Part shown: in pieces, positions 7,049-14,999 of the stretch | How the letters are laid out: every line of letters begins with the position of its first letter | Numbering within the stretch: the first letter of the stretch is position 1 | Origin: Bacillota bacterium | Lineage (GTDB): Bacteria; Bacillota; Clostridia; Acetivibrionales; JAFADI01 | Direction of reading: 5' to 3' | Assembly (NCBI GenBank): GCA_023424965.1 | Contig: JAFADI010000258.1 | Location: forward strand, 1-22,505 | DNA length: 22,505 nucleotides | The notes under the pieces: generated by a model | The model's input: the letters and a program-made list of their open reading frames with translations, nothing else | Database searches by the model: none | What the model was told of the DNA's origin: nothing | Program-made: the position numbers and the translations under genes

Positions 7049-7396
7049 GTGGAAAATAAAAATACCGATGAGTTGTTTGACAGCTTACTGCTGGAATTGC
7101 GGCGGGGTACGATTGTATTAAGCGTTCTGAGCCAGTTGAAATCATCGCAATATGGATATTCCCTGGTCATGCTGCTTGAAGAAAAGGGAATCCCTGTGGA
7201 GGCGGGAACACTCTACCCGCTTTTGCGGAGGCTGGAAAAGCAAAAGCTGCTGGAAAGCAACTGGGATGTTGACACGGCAAAACCAAGGAAGTACTACAAG
7301 CTCAGCGAGGACGGCAGAAAAATCTATGACAGGCTTTGTGCCCAGTGGTTTAAACTGGTGGAGAATATGGACAATATTCTAAAAAGTGAGGAGTGA
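7049..7396 (+). CDS. PadR-family transcriptional regulator
   Basis: A 115-aa winged-helix protein of the short PadR type. Seen: the family core GTIVLSVLSQLKSSQYGYSLVMLLEE, then EAGTLYPLLRRLEKQKLLES and the wing PRKYYKLSEDGRK. The GTG start at 7049 is chosen because AGAGGTGAT, an excellent match to the 16S rRNA tail, sits just upstream; the longer reading to 7013 would overlap the promoter. The stop at 7394-7396 is 5 bases from the start of the next gene, so the two are translated as a unit. PadR genes very often sit directly before a HAAS-domain membrane protein, as here, and the PadR product is thought to control its partner. Confidence 0.92.
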   Translation: MENKNTDELFDSLLLELRRGTIVLSVLSQLKSSQYGYSLVMLLEEKGIPVEAGTLYPLLRRLEKQKLLESNWDVDTAKPRKYYKLSEDGRKIYDRLCAQWFKLVENMDNILKSEE

Positions 7397-7401
7397 GACG
7401 G

Positions 7402-8409
7402 ATGGATTTGATAAACCGGTATGTCTATGCGGTTACCAGAAGCTTTGCACGGAAACAAAGGGAAGACATTGAAAAGGAACTAAGGGCAAATATAGAAGAT
7501 ATGGTCGAACAGGATGAGGGACTGGAATCCTACGAGCAAAAAGTGGAAAAGGTGCTTCTGGAGCTGGGGGATCCGAGAGCACTCGCAGACGGCTACCGGG
7601 GATCCCAAAGCTATTTGATCGGTCCCCGGTACTATGAAACGTATATAATGATACTCAAAATTGTTTTTGGGGCGGTATTTATAGGGATTTCCATAGCCAC
7701 CTTTATCGGAGGCCTCTTTACGGCCGGCGGATATGCCGGAAAGATTGCGGCGGACTATTTTGCTATGCTGTTCTCCGGCATTGTGCAGGCCTTTGCCTGG
7801 ACGACGATTTCATTTGTGATTGTGGAAAGAAGCGGTATGAAGCTCAATGAGGATACCGCGGGAAAGAGCAAATGGAGTCCGTCCCAACTGCCGGAGGTTC
7901 CGGATAAAAAAGCGGTAATTCCGTTATCCGACTCTATTTTCTCCATTATATTCAGTACTATTTTTTATACAACATTTATTGTACTGCTCTATTCCGCACC
8001 CGGACTTTTTGCCGCATATATTTCCCACGGAGGGGAAATGGCCGTCGTTCCCATTTTTAATCCGGAAGTACTGCAGGGATACAGAATCCTGTTTATTGGC
8101 GTGTTTGTATTGAGCATATTGAGGGAAATGCTGAAGCTGTACTACAGGAGGTGGCTGTTGAAGCTTTCCGTCCTGCATGTGGCTCTGACAATAGCCTCAA
8201 CCGCTTTGGCGCTGGTTATATTTACCGATAGCAGTATCTGGAACGCGGATTTTCCGGCGGAAGTCGTCAAGTACGCAAATATGACCTATGATTTTCCCGC
8301 CCTGTGGGAAAAAATAAAAAGCTGGTTTGTGGCTGTAATTGTTTTGGCCGGTGCAATCGAAATCACCACGGCTTTGTACAAGGGAATCCGGTATAACACA
8401 AAAAGATAG
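7402..8409 (+). CDS. HAAS-domain multispanning membrane protein
   Basis: A 335-aa protein. Residues 1-75 are a cytoplasmic HAAS-type domain (INRYVYAVTRSFARKQREDIEKELRANIEDM, then LLELGDPRALADGYRG), the module known as the partner of PadR regulators. Then come about six membrane segments near 82-106, 122-142, 180-207, 226-246, 254-274 and 306-326. Known PadR/HAAS pairs are linked to membrane stress or to control of sigma factors and transporters, but no catalytic motif is visible here. The ATG at 7402 has GAGGAG 8 bases upstream; the GTG at 7393 overlaps that site. It lies in an operon between the PadR gene and another membrane protein. Confidence 0.8.
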   Translation: MDLINRYVYAVTRSFARKQREDIEKELRANIEDMVEQDEGLESYEQKVEKVLLELGDPRALADGYRGSQSYLIGPRYYETYIMILKIVFGAVFIGISIATFIGGLFTAGGYAGKIAADYFAMLFSGIVQAFAWTTISFVIVERSGMKLNEDTAGKSKWSPSQLPEVPDKKAVIPLSDSIFSIIFSTIFYTTFIVLLYSAPGLFAAYISHGGEMAVVPIFNPEVLQGYRILFIGVFVLSILREMLKLYYRRWLLKLSVLHVALTIASTALALVIFTDSSIWNADFPAEVVKYANMTYDFPALWEKIKSWFVAVIVLAGAIEITTALYKGIRYNTKR

Positions 8410-8469
8410 CAGGCACACTATAGCACAAAGGATAAAGGATGAAACAGCAAATACAAAGGAGTTGTCGGT

Positions 8470-9153
8470 ATGAAAATAATAAAAAATGAAGAAGAGGGAA
8501 TGTCCGGCAAGGATTTTACAAATCGCGGCCGGTTGCTTGGAAAAACTGCGGCAGTCGCTCTGTTCTGCCTGGGAGTTATCTATGTGGTGACGCTGGGCAT
8601 TGGCCTATTATCCCTTGAATCCCTCTCGGAGCCGGTGGGGGACCCGTTTTTTTCCCTTCTGGAAATACTGATTCTCATAATGGCCCCTTTGATGGTGGTG
8701 CTTATGGTTGAAATCCATGCCTTCGCGCCCCAAAATACCAAGAGGTTAAGCCTGGTGGCACTTGTTTTTATGAGTATTATGGCTTGCATCACATGCAGCG
8801 TGCACTTCCTGATATTGACCGTCAGCCGCCAGATTCAGTCGCTTACAGGCCTGCCATGGGTTCCGCTGTTTTTTTCATTTAAATGGCCTTCGGTCGTTTA
8901 TGCACTGGACATACTGGCGTGGGATTTTTTCTTCAGCCTTTCGGTGCTTTTTGCCGCACCCGTTTTCAAGGGAGACCGGAAGAAGACTGTGGTGAGGATT
9001 TTCATGATAGCCTGCGGAGTACTGAGCTTTGCCGGGCTGATGGGTCCTGTCACCGGAAACATGCAAATAAGAAATATCGGCATCGTAGGTTACGCAGTGG
9101 TATTCCCCGTCACCTGCCTGCTGTTGGCCGGGGTTTTCAGGCGGCCGGAATAA
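8470..9153 (+). CDS. Hypothetical six-helix membrane protein
   Basis: Not recognised at family level. The 227-aa product has about six hydrophobic segments (near 24-48, 61-84, 93-116, 133-160, 173-193 and 202-223) and a short charged cytoplasmic N-terminus. No conserved catalytic motif, metal site or transporter signature was found. AAAGGAG lies 8 bases before the ATG, and the gene follows the HAAS protein by 60 bases with no terminator between, so it is probably the third gene of the PadR operon. It may be the actual membrane target or a partner of the HAAS protein; this is inference from position only. Confidence 0.6.
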   Translation: MKIIKNEEEGMSGKDFTNRGRLLGKTAAVALFCLGVIYVVTLGIGLLSLESLSEPVGDPFFSLLEILILIMAPLMVVLMVEIHAFAPQNTKRLSLVALVFMSIMACITCSVHFLILTVSRQIQSLTGLPWVPLFFSFKWPSVVYALDILAWDFFFSLSVLFAAPVFKGDRKKTVVRIFMIACGVLSFAGLMGPVTGNMQIRNIGIVGYAVVFPVTCLLLAGVFRRPE

Positions 9154-9519
9154 ATTCATTTACATAACAAGTAAAAAGAATGAATGATTCAGTAAAATAA
9201 ACACATGTTTATATATACATATATGGAATATAATAGCACTTGTAATAAACAAAAGCATGACAACTCTTGAAGCAAGCCGTCGCAATTATTTCCGGCAAGT
9301 ATCAAAGATATTCATCGGATCCCATCCATGTGCAAAATAATCTGCCACTCCTCAACGCTCACACACTGCATACAAATCCTGAGATTCAAGCGGAACTACA
9401 TAACTTCAATATAAATACTTTTATGAATTGGCGGGAGAAAGGAGGGACTTTTAAAAGTAAAGGTATGTAGTTGAACACGGTCAACAGAGAAAAAACATTC
9501 TGCGAGGAGGTAGAAAAAG
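9154..9519 (+). other. Gene-free stretch; possible long leader of the CBM32 protein gene
   Basis: No convincing gene. An AT-rich patch (9205-9235) holds a perfect TATAAT at 9229-9234 with a poor -35, which would give a leader of about 280 bases. A short frame (9267-9470) lacks a ribosome site. A small hairpin, GTTGA-ACACGG-TCAAC (9470-9485), precedes the GAGGAGG site at 9504-9510. I saw no known riboswitch. Confidence 0.4.
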
Positions 9520-12500
9520 ATGTTAAAAAGTAAAAGGATCCTATCGGTAATGATCATTCTAACCCTTGTTTTGAGTCTGTTCACGGCGGTGCCCACGGTT
9601 GTCAACGGGGCGGTCAATATAGCCCTGAACAAGACGGCCGCGGCATCCTCCTATCTGGGAGGGAATACGCCGGCGGCAGCATTCGACGGCAACACAGGCA
9701 CCCGTTGGGAGTCTGCCTTCAGCGACCCCCAGTGGATATCCGTGGACCTGGGCTCGAGCTACAGCGTGACGGGAGTGAAGCTGATATGGGAAACAGCCGC
9801 AGGAAAGGATTATAAGATCCAGGTGTCCCCGGATAACGCCACCTGGACCGACGCTTACACCAAAACCGGCGGAATCGGCGGGACGGAGAACATAACCTTT
9901 ACCGCTCCGGTGAACGGAAGGTATGTAAGAATGTACGGAACGGCGAGAACCACAGGATACGGTTATTCCCTGTGGGAGTTCGAGGTATATAACACACAGG
10001 ACAGCACCGTCAACATCGCCTTGAACAAGACGGCGGCAAGCTCTTCCAACCAGGGGGCAAACACAGCCGCAGCGGCCTTTGACGGGAACGGAAATACCCG
10101 CTGGGAGTCTGCTTTCACTGATCCCCAGTGGATATCCGTGGACCTGGGCTCAAGCTACAGCGTGACAGGGGTAAAGCTCTACTGGGAGACCGCGGCCGGG
10201 AAGGACTATAAGATCCAGGTGTCCCCGGATAATGCCACCTGGACCGACGCTTACACCAAAACCGGCGGAATCGGCGGGACGGAGAACATAACCTTTACGG
10301 CGCCGGTAACCGGAAAATATGTAAGAATGTACGGAACGGCAAGAACGACGGGGTATGGTTACTCCCTCTGGGAATTCGAGGTATATGGCACTGGGGCGGC
10401 CAACAGCGTGGCAACACCCGTGATAACGCCGGCAACGGGCACTTATGCATCGGCCCAGACCGTAACCATAACCGATGGAACTGCGGGAGCTGCCATACGG
10501 TATACGACCAACGGCTCCAATCCGACAGCTACCACAGGAACGGTATATTCCGGGCCATTTACGGTATCGGCCACCACGACGGTAAAGGCCATTGCCTATA
10601 AAGCCGGTATGACCGATTCCGCCATCGCCACTTCCGTGATTACCATAGGCACCGGGTCCATAGGCATTCCCACCGGACTTACGGTAGGTTCCGTCACCAA
10701 CAATTCCGTCAGCCTGAGCTGGGCGGCGGTGTCGGGAGCAACAGGCTATAATGTGTACCGTTCCTTTGCCAGCGGCGGTACATACACCAAAGTCAATGGA
10801 GCTGTTGTAACTGCAACCGGCTATACCAATACGGGACTGGATACCGCCACCTATTACTATAAGGTTTCAGCGGTCAACGGGAGCGGGGAATCAAGCCTGT
10901 CGGTGCCGGTTACTGCCACTACCACCCTGGACTTCGGGCCCAATGTCAAAATATTTGACCCCTCCATGTCCAGTGCCAGCATTCAGAGTACGGTGGACGG
11001 CATATTCAATCAAATGGAGCAAAATCAATTCGGCTCCGAAAGGTATGCTCTTTTCTTCAAACCGGGCGCATACAATGTGAATCTTGCCGTGGGCTACTAT
11101 ACTTCGGTATACGGCCTGGGCCAAAGGCCCGACGATGTCACCATTACAGGTTCGGTACGTTGTGAGGCCGATTGGATGGGTGGGAATGCCACCTGCAATT
11201 TCTGGCGGTCGGTAGAAAACCTGGCGGATGTCCCCACCTATTCCGCAAACCCGGTGGCCCCTTCGGGCACGGAAACCTGGGGCGTATCACAGGCGGCTCC
11301 CATGAGGCGTGTTCACATAAAAGGCTCCCTGACCCTGTGGGATCCAAATCCCCAGAATTATGACGGAAGCTGGTCCAGCGGAGGGTTTATCGCCGATTCT
11401 CTGGTCGACGGGCAAATCTCTTCCGGTTCGCAGCAGCAATACCTGACCAGAAACTCCCAAATGGGGTCATGGACCGGTTCCAACTGGAACATGGTATTTG
11501 TGGGCAATATAAATGCTCCTTCGGATACGGCTTATCCCAACCCGGCCTACACCACTTTCACCCAGACGCCGGTAATCCGTGAAAAACCTTTCGTATACCT
11601 GGACGGCAGTGGGAAATACAACGTTTTCGTACCTGCGCTGAGGACCAACGCCCAGGGAATTACCTGGGCCAGCGGAATCGGAGCGGGCACATCCCTGGGC
11701 CTTGACCAGTTCGTCATAGCCCACCCGGGTACGTCCACGGCGGCAAGCCTGAACGCCGCCCTCAGCCAGGGAAAGAACATCCTGTTTACACCCGGCATAT
11801 ACCATCTCAGCGCACCGCTCAATGTGACCAACGCCAATACAGTTGTGCTGGGCCTTGGACTGGCCACCCTCATACCCGATAACGGCACCGCTGCCATGAC
11901 CGTTGCCGACGTGGACGGTGTGAAGCTTGCAGGAATCCTTTTTGACGCCGGTGCCAACAACTCTCCCGTACTGCTGCAGGTCGGGCCTGCGGGCAGCTCG
12001 GCAAACCACGCTGCCAACCCTACCACCCTCAGTGACCTCTTTTTCAGAGTGGGAGGGGCAGGCGTTGGGAAAGCCGACCTGTGCCTTGCCATCAACAGCA
12101 ACAATGTCATCGGGGATAATTTCTGGGTATGGCGTGCAGACCACGGCACCGGTGTGGGCTGGACGGTGAATCCCGCAGCGGTCGGCATGACGGTAAACGG
12201 GAATGATGTGACGCTGTACGGCCTCTTTGTGGAGCATTTCCAGCAGTACCAGACGGTATGGAACGGCAATGGGGGGAGAACCTACTTCTACCAGAGTGAA
12301 ATGCCTTATGACGTACCCAACCAGGCCAGCTGGATGAGCAACAACGGCACCGTAAACGGGTATGCCTCCTACAAGGTGGCGAATTCGGTAACCTCCCATA
12401 ATCTTTATGGGTCCGGGGTATATTCCTTCTTCAACACCGCAGTGGTATGGGCCAATACGGGCATCGAGGTGCCAAATACTCCAAATGTGAAGGTCTACCA

Positions 12501-12612
12501 CGCATGCTCCGTTTTCCTGGCGGGTAATGGCGGAATCAACCATGTGGTCAACAATACGGGTGCTACCGCCCAGTCCGGGGCTATGCGGCAGACGGTCACC
12601 CAATATCCGTAA
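9520..12612 (+). CDS. Secreted multidomain carbohydrate-active protein (2x CBM32/discoidin, chitobiase-like, FN3, beta-helix-like region)
   Basis: A 1030-aa exported protein. Domains in order: signal peptide 1-31; two F5/8 type C (discoidin/CBM32) domains at 32-163 and 164-295, nearly identical; a chitobiase-like C-terminal-type domain at about 298-372 (VATPVITPATGTY, IRYTTNGSNPT, VKAIAYKAGM); an FN3 domain at about 378-465; and a roughly 560-residue C-terminal region starting at FGPNVKIFDPSM. That region is rich in short strands and Gly/Asn turns (LFFKPGAYNV, LFTPGIYHL, VVLGLGLATLIPDNG, DVDGVKLAG), as in right-handed beta-helix glycoside hydrolases. From memory it resembles actinobacterial and paenibacillar proteins labelled coagulation factor 5/8 domain or, misleadingly, adenylyl cyclase. 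Likely a polysaccharide-degrading or -binding enzyme; the CAZy family is not settled. No LPXTG, SLH or dockerin seen. Start: GAGGAGG 9 bases upstream. Confidence 0.85.
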   Translation: MLKSKRILSVMIILTLVLSLFTAVPTVVNGAVNIALNKTAAASSYLGGNTPAAAFDGNTGTRWESAFSDPQWISVDLGSSYSVTGVKLIWETAAGKDYKIQVSPDNATWTDAYTKTGGIGGTENITFTAPVNGRYVRMYGTARTTGYGYSLWEFEVYNTQDSTVNIALNKTAASSSNQGANTAAAAFDGNGNTRWESAFTDPQWISVDLGSSYSVTGVKLYWETAAGKDYKIQVSPDNATWTDAYTKTGGIGGTENITFTAPVTGKYVRMYGTARTTGYGYSLWEFEVYGTGAANSVATPVITPATGTYASAQTVTITDGTAGAAIRYTTNGSNPTATTGTVYSGPFTVSATTTVKAIAYKAGMTDSAIATSVITIGTGSIGIPTGLTVGSVTNNSVSLSWAAVSGATGYNVYRSFASGGTYTKVNGAVVTATGYTNTGLDTATYYYKVSAVNGSGESSLSVPVTATTTLDFGPNVKIFDPSMSSASIQSTVDGIFNQMEQNQFGSERYALFFKPGAYNVNLAVGYYTSVYGLGQRPDDVTITGSVRCEADWMGGNATCNFWRSVENLADVPTYSANPVAPSGTETWGVSQAAPMRRVHIKGSLTLWDPNPQNYDGSWSSGGFIADSLVDGQISSGSQQQYLTRNSQMGSWTGSNWNMVFVGNINAPSDTAYPNPAYTTFTQTPVIREKPFVYLDGSGKYNVFVPALRTNAQGITWASGIGAGTSLGLDQFVIAHPGTSTAASLNAALSQGKNILFTPGIYHLSAPLNVTNANTVVLGLGLATLIPDNGTAAMTVADVDGVKLAGILFDAGANNSPVLLQVGPAGSSANHAANPTTLSDLFFRVGGAGVGKADLCLAINSNNVIGDNFWVWRADHGTGVGWTVNPAAVGMTVNGNDVTLYGLFVEHFQQYQTVWNGNGGRTYFYQSEMPYDVPNQASWMSNNGTVNGYASYKVANSVTSHNLYGSGVYSFFNTAVVWANTGIEVPNTPNVKVYHACSVFLAGNGGINHVVNNTGATAQSGAMRQTVTQYP
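9613..10404 (+). repeat. Tandem duplication encoding two CBM32 domains (396-bp unit)
   Basis: Two back-to-back 396-base units (9613-10008 and 10009-10404), each encoding 132 residues. Over the first 126 residues I count 11 differences, so about 91% protein identity, with long exact DNA matches such as the stretch coding for YTKTGGIGGTENITF. Differences gather near the N-terminal loops (residues 11-29 of the unit). A recent duplication or ongoing gene conversion is likely. Confidence 0.9.
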
Positions 12613-12664
12613 TGGATGCTTGATATAATTGATGGAAAACGGCTGTTTAGCCTTTGTATTGAAT

Positions 12665-12690
12665 GGGGAGTCATTCCGGCTCCCCGTTTT
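12665..12690 (+). terminator. Intrinsic terminator
   Basis: GGGGAGTC / GGCTCCCC stem (8 bp with one G-T pair), ATTCC loop, followed by GTTTTCTTGTT. It ends the large secreted protein's transcript. Confidence 0.85.
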
Positions 12691-12780
12691 CTTGTTAAAA
12701 TACTCCCGCTGATTATTTCCGCGGTTAACCAACCGGTGCTGTGGTAGATATGCACCATAAGAAGAAAGTCGGAGGAAAAT

Positions 12781-13569
12781 ATGAATAAAACGGTTTTAAT
12801 CACAGGCGCATCAGGAGGGATTGGCTACGAGCTTGCAAAAATTTTTGCCCGGGAGCAATATGATCTGGTGCTCGTTGCCAGGAGCGGGGAAAAGCTTGCC
12901 GTAATAAAAGAAAAGCTGGAAGAGGACTACGGGATATTGGCGGAAATTATTGTAAAGGATCTTTCTTTAAAGGATGCTGCGGAAGAAATCCATGGAGCCC
13001 TGTCAACGGCGGGGAAGCATGTTGATATCCTGGTCAACAACGCAGGTTTTGGAGATTTCGGAGAATTTGCATATTCCGACTGGAACAGGCAATATTCCAT
13101 GGTACAGCTCAATATTACCGCTTTGATGCACATGACGAAATTATTCTTAAAGCCCATGCTGGAAAATAAAAACGGGAGGATATTGAATGTAGCGTCAATC
13201 GCGGCCTTTCAGCCCGGTCCCAACATGGCCGTGTATTATGCCACAAAGGCTGCCGTGCTTTCCTTTTCCGAGGCGCTGTCAAGAGAGCTCAAAGGTACCG
13301 GAGTGACGGTTACGGCGCTTTGCCCCGGGCCCACGAGGACCGGCTTTGAAGATGCGGCGTCACTGGGGAATTCAAAGCTCTTCAAAACTTTTAAAGCAGC
13401 CCCGGCCGAAGATGTAGCGGCCTTTGGATACCGGAGCCTCATCAAGGGGCGGGCGGTGGCGGTTCCCGGCTTTATCAACAAACTGCTGGTATTCACCGTA
13501 AGGTTTACACCCAGAGGCCTGGTGCGGGAAATTGTCTACAGGATCCAGGACAAAAGGGGAAACGGGTGA
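12781..13569 (+). CDS. Short-chain dehydrogenase/reductase
   Basis: A 262-aa classical SDR. Seen: cofactor loop TGASGGIG (8-15), NNAG (86-89), N111, S139 in VASIAAF and the Y152-x3-K156 pair in VYYATK, giving a complete catalytic set; PGPTRTGF follows. An arginine after strand 2 (ARS, 33-35) hints at NADPH. The C-terminal 40 residues (FINKLLVFTVRFTPRGLVREIVYRI) resemble the tail of DltE/YqjQ-like oxidoreductases, some of which are membrane-associated, but the substrate is not evident. GGAGG lies 5 bases before the ATG. It is flanked by a terminator upstream and a convergent lipoprotein downstream, so it is probably a single-gene unit. Confidence 0.92.
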   Translation: MNKTVLITGASGGIGYELAKIFAREQYDLVLVARSGEKLAVIKEKLEEDYGILAEIIVKDLSLKDAAEEIHGALSTAGKHVDILVNNAGFGDFGEFAYSDWNRQYSMVQLNITALMHMTKLFLKPMLENKNGRILNVASIAAFQPGPNMAVYYATKAAVLSFSEALSRELKGTGVTVTALCPGPTRTGFEDAASLGNSKLFKTFKAAPAEDVAAFGYRSLIKGRAVAVPGFINKLLVFTVRFTPRGLVREIVYRIQDKRGNG

Positions 13570-13589
13570 TCGGGCTTCAATACCCGGTC

Positions 13590-14714
13590 TCAGGCTTTTA
13601 TCCTGAGGACACCCAGGTGGGAACGCAGCTCGCCGTATTTCTCCGTGCGCAGAAGGATCAGATAATGGCCCTGCTCTCCGGGAAGCTTTAATTTCGTTTT
13701 TCCGGCTGCTCTAAGGGGCTGGAAATCTTTGAATTCCATTTCCCGGTCCACAGACCGGGGAGTCAGCTTGAAGGCCCGGCAGTCGTAAAGCTTCACTTCT
13801 CCGGAATATACCGCTTCCACCTCTTCACCCGGCGAAAAGGCCGTGATCCAGGGATAACTGTTGGAAAGGCAGAAGGATTTTACGTCATAGGGCAACTCTT
13901 GAAAATGAATGGCTTTTAAAATTGACGGAGAGGGTCTCAAAAATAGGGCATTCACATTTCCGTTTTCATCGGTTTTTCCCCTGAGCCCTGTTTCACCTTC
14001 AGAATCCACCCTTTCCCAGCTTTCCGGCGACAGCATGGGGGAATAGGTAAAGCCGCAGGAACTGTAGATGCTTCTTTTTTTTACCATAAAGTACCCGGGG
14101 ATATACTCCTGGTTTCGATCGACGGATACCTGCGACAGGGACAGCTTTTCCCCATCCGCAAAAATGCCGAACACATCCTCCGGCATATCCCGGCCTTTTA
14201 CAGGAAGGATATAGGCCTGGGCATTTTGCAGCACCCGTGGATCACCCTCCTTCAGGTTGATTTGTGCAAGGATGTTCTCCCGGGTATCTGTCGATTCCGA
14301 TTTGTCCGCAAACACTGCCTCCACCTTTTTTACAGGCCTGGAGCTTCCGCCGGACTGGTAGGTTTCTCTTCCTGCAAGACCGAAGAATATCCTGTAGCCT
14401 CCAAATTCGGTAAAATTCAAGGTCCAGCAGTCGCTGTGCCGGGTCAGCGCCACAAGTCTGCCGCCAGGGCCCAGGAGGTACAAATTGGGATAGTGTTCCC
14501 CGTCCGTCACCTTATCTGCCAGCACCAGCCTGCGGTCTTCCCCAAAAGGTACCTGTGCATAGATGATGGTTGGCTCATCTCCGATACCGTAAAAGTCCTC
14601 CATGGGATTGACCTCCCTTACTTCCACATGGGGCTGCAAATCAGCCTGCTTTTGAGAGCAGCCGGAAAGCAGTACAAAAATCCATATGAGCGGCCAGCAC
14701 ATAAACTTTTTCAT
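13590..14714 (-). CDS. Hypothetical lipoprotein
   Basis: A 374-aa exported lipoprotein of unknown role. It begins MKKFMCWPLIWIFVLLSGC: positive N-terminus, hydrophobic stretch and the lipobox LSGC with C19 as the predicted lipidation site, so it should be anchored outside the membrane. The mature part has many short strands (for example RLVLADKV, NLYLLGPGGRLVAL, GYRIFFGLAG, AYILPVKG) and no recognised enzyme motif. The segment GLRGKTDENGNVNALFL recalls an Ig-like fold, and the C-terminus (GHYLILLRTEKYGELRSHLGVLRIKA) looks like a last beta domain. The ATG at 14714 is chosen over the longer frame to 14852 because it gives a clean lipoprotein signal and has GGAGGGG 8 bases upstream. Confidence 0.75.
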   Translation of the reverse strand: MKKFMCWPLIWIFVLLSGCSQKQADLQPHVEVREVNPMEDFYGIGDEPTIIYAQVPFGEDRRLVLADKVTDGEHYPNLYLLGPGGRLVALTRHSDCWTLNFTEFGGYRIFFGLAGRETYQSGGSSRPVKKVEAVFADKSESTDTRENILAQINLKEGDPRVLQNAQAYILPVKGRDMPEDVFGIFADGEKLSLSQVSVDRNQEYIPGYFMVKKRSIYSSCGFTYSPMLSPESWERVDSEGETGLRGKTDENGNVNALFLRPSPSILKAIHFQELPYDVKSFCLSNSYPWITAFSPGEEVEAVYSGEVKLYDCRAFKLTPRSVDREMEFKDFQPLRAAGKTKLKLPGEQGHYLILLRTEKYGELRSHLGVLRIKA

Positions 14715-14775
14715 GACCCCTTCCCCTCCCAAGGTATCTGCGCTATAAACAGTAAAACTTGCTACACCCATTATT

Positions 14776-14790
14776 GCAATAAAATATTGC
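14776..14790. promoter_or_regulatory. 15-base palindrome upstream of the lipoprotein gene
   Basis: GCAATA-AAA-TATTGC is a perfect 6-3-6 dyad, about 60 bases before the lipoprotein start. On the minus strand TTGCAA, overlapping its arm, is 17 bases from TTTACT, a weak promoter. Possible operator; unassigned. Confidence 0.4.
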
Positions 14791-14845
14791 GGAAGTATCT
14801 GGAAGATGTAACAAATTTGTAAAATGGGTATTCTAACGTCACGGG

Positions 14846-14874
14846 TTGACACAACAGGAAAGAAACATTATACT
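14846..14874 (+). promoter_or_regulatory. Sigma-A promoter of the DUF6530-AAA-VWA operon
   Basis: TTGACA (14846-14851), 17-base spacer, TATACT (14869-14874). Predicted start near 14881, giving a leader of about 120 bases before the ATG at 15000. The strength suggests high expression when not repressed. Confidence 0.85.
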
Positions 14875-14908
14875 AAATTAGTAGATTAGTAAATTACTAA
14901 TTTAGTAA
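14871..14908. promoter_or_regulatory. Array of overlapping TTACTAA-N-TTAGTAA dyads (operator cluster)
   Basis: Four hexamers start at exactly 8-base steps: TTAGTA at 14878, TTAGTA at 14886, TTACTA at 14894, TTAGTA at 14902; a further TACTAA overlaps the -10 at 14871. They form three dyads: TACTAA-A-TTAGTA (14871-14883), TTAGTAA-A-TTACTAA (14886-14900) and TTACTAA-T-TTAGTAA (14894-14908). The cluster covers the -10 and the transcript start, the position expected for a repressor that binds cooperatively. The arms recall HxlR/YodB-type sites (TACTA/TAGTA), but no such regulator is in the window. Confidence 0.75.
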
Positions 14909-14999
14909 TTTCAATTAACCCCATAAAAATGTGATTCATTACGTTTTGTGCTGCCGATGGGACGATTCACCCGGCGCACCGGGGGCATGGAGGTAAATC

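Noticed and set aside
9267..9470. 67-codon frame in the gap before the large secreted protein
   Set aside because: TTG start without ribosome site, no recognisable motif; treated as part of a gene-free leader.
9613..10404. Possible CRISPR or satellite-like repeat
   Set aside because: Only two units of 396 bases, in frame and coding for folded domains; no short regular repeats and spacers anywhere in the window.
11467..12732. Long minus-strand frames (421 and 240 codons) over the C-terminal part of the large secreted protein
   Set aside because: Antisense shadows of a GC-rich coding region; no start signal, runs through the terminator at 12665.
13589..13607. Hairpin CTCAGG-CTTTTAT-CCTGAG between convergent genes
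   Set aside because: Only 6 bp and no T-run on either strand; it overlaps the lipoprotein stop codon, so it is not called a terminator.
14226..14822. 198-codon plus-strand frame
   Set aside because: Antisense to the lipoprotein gene, which has a lipobox and a ribosome site; this frame has neither.
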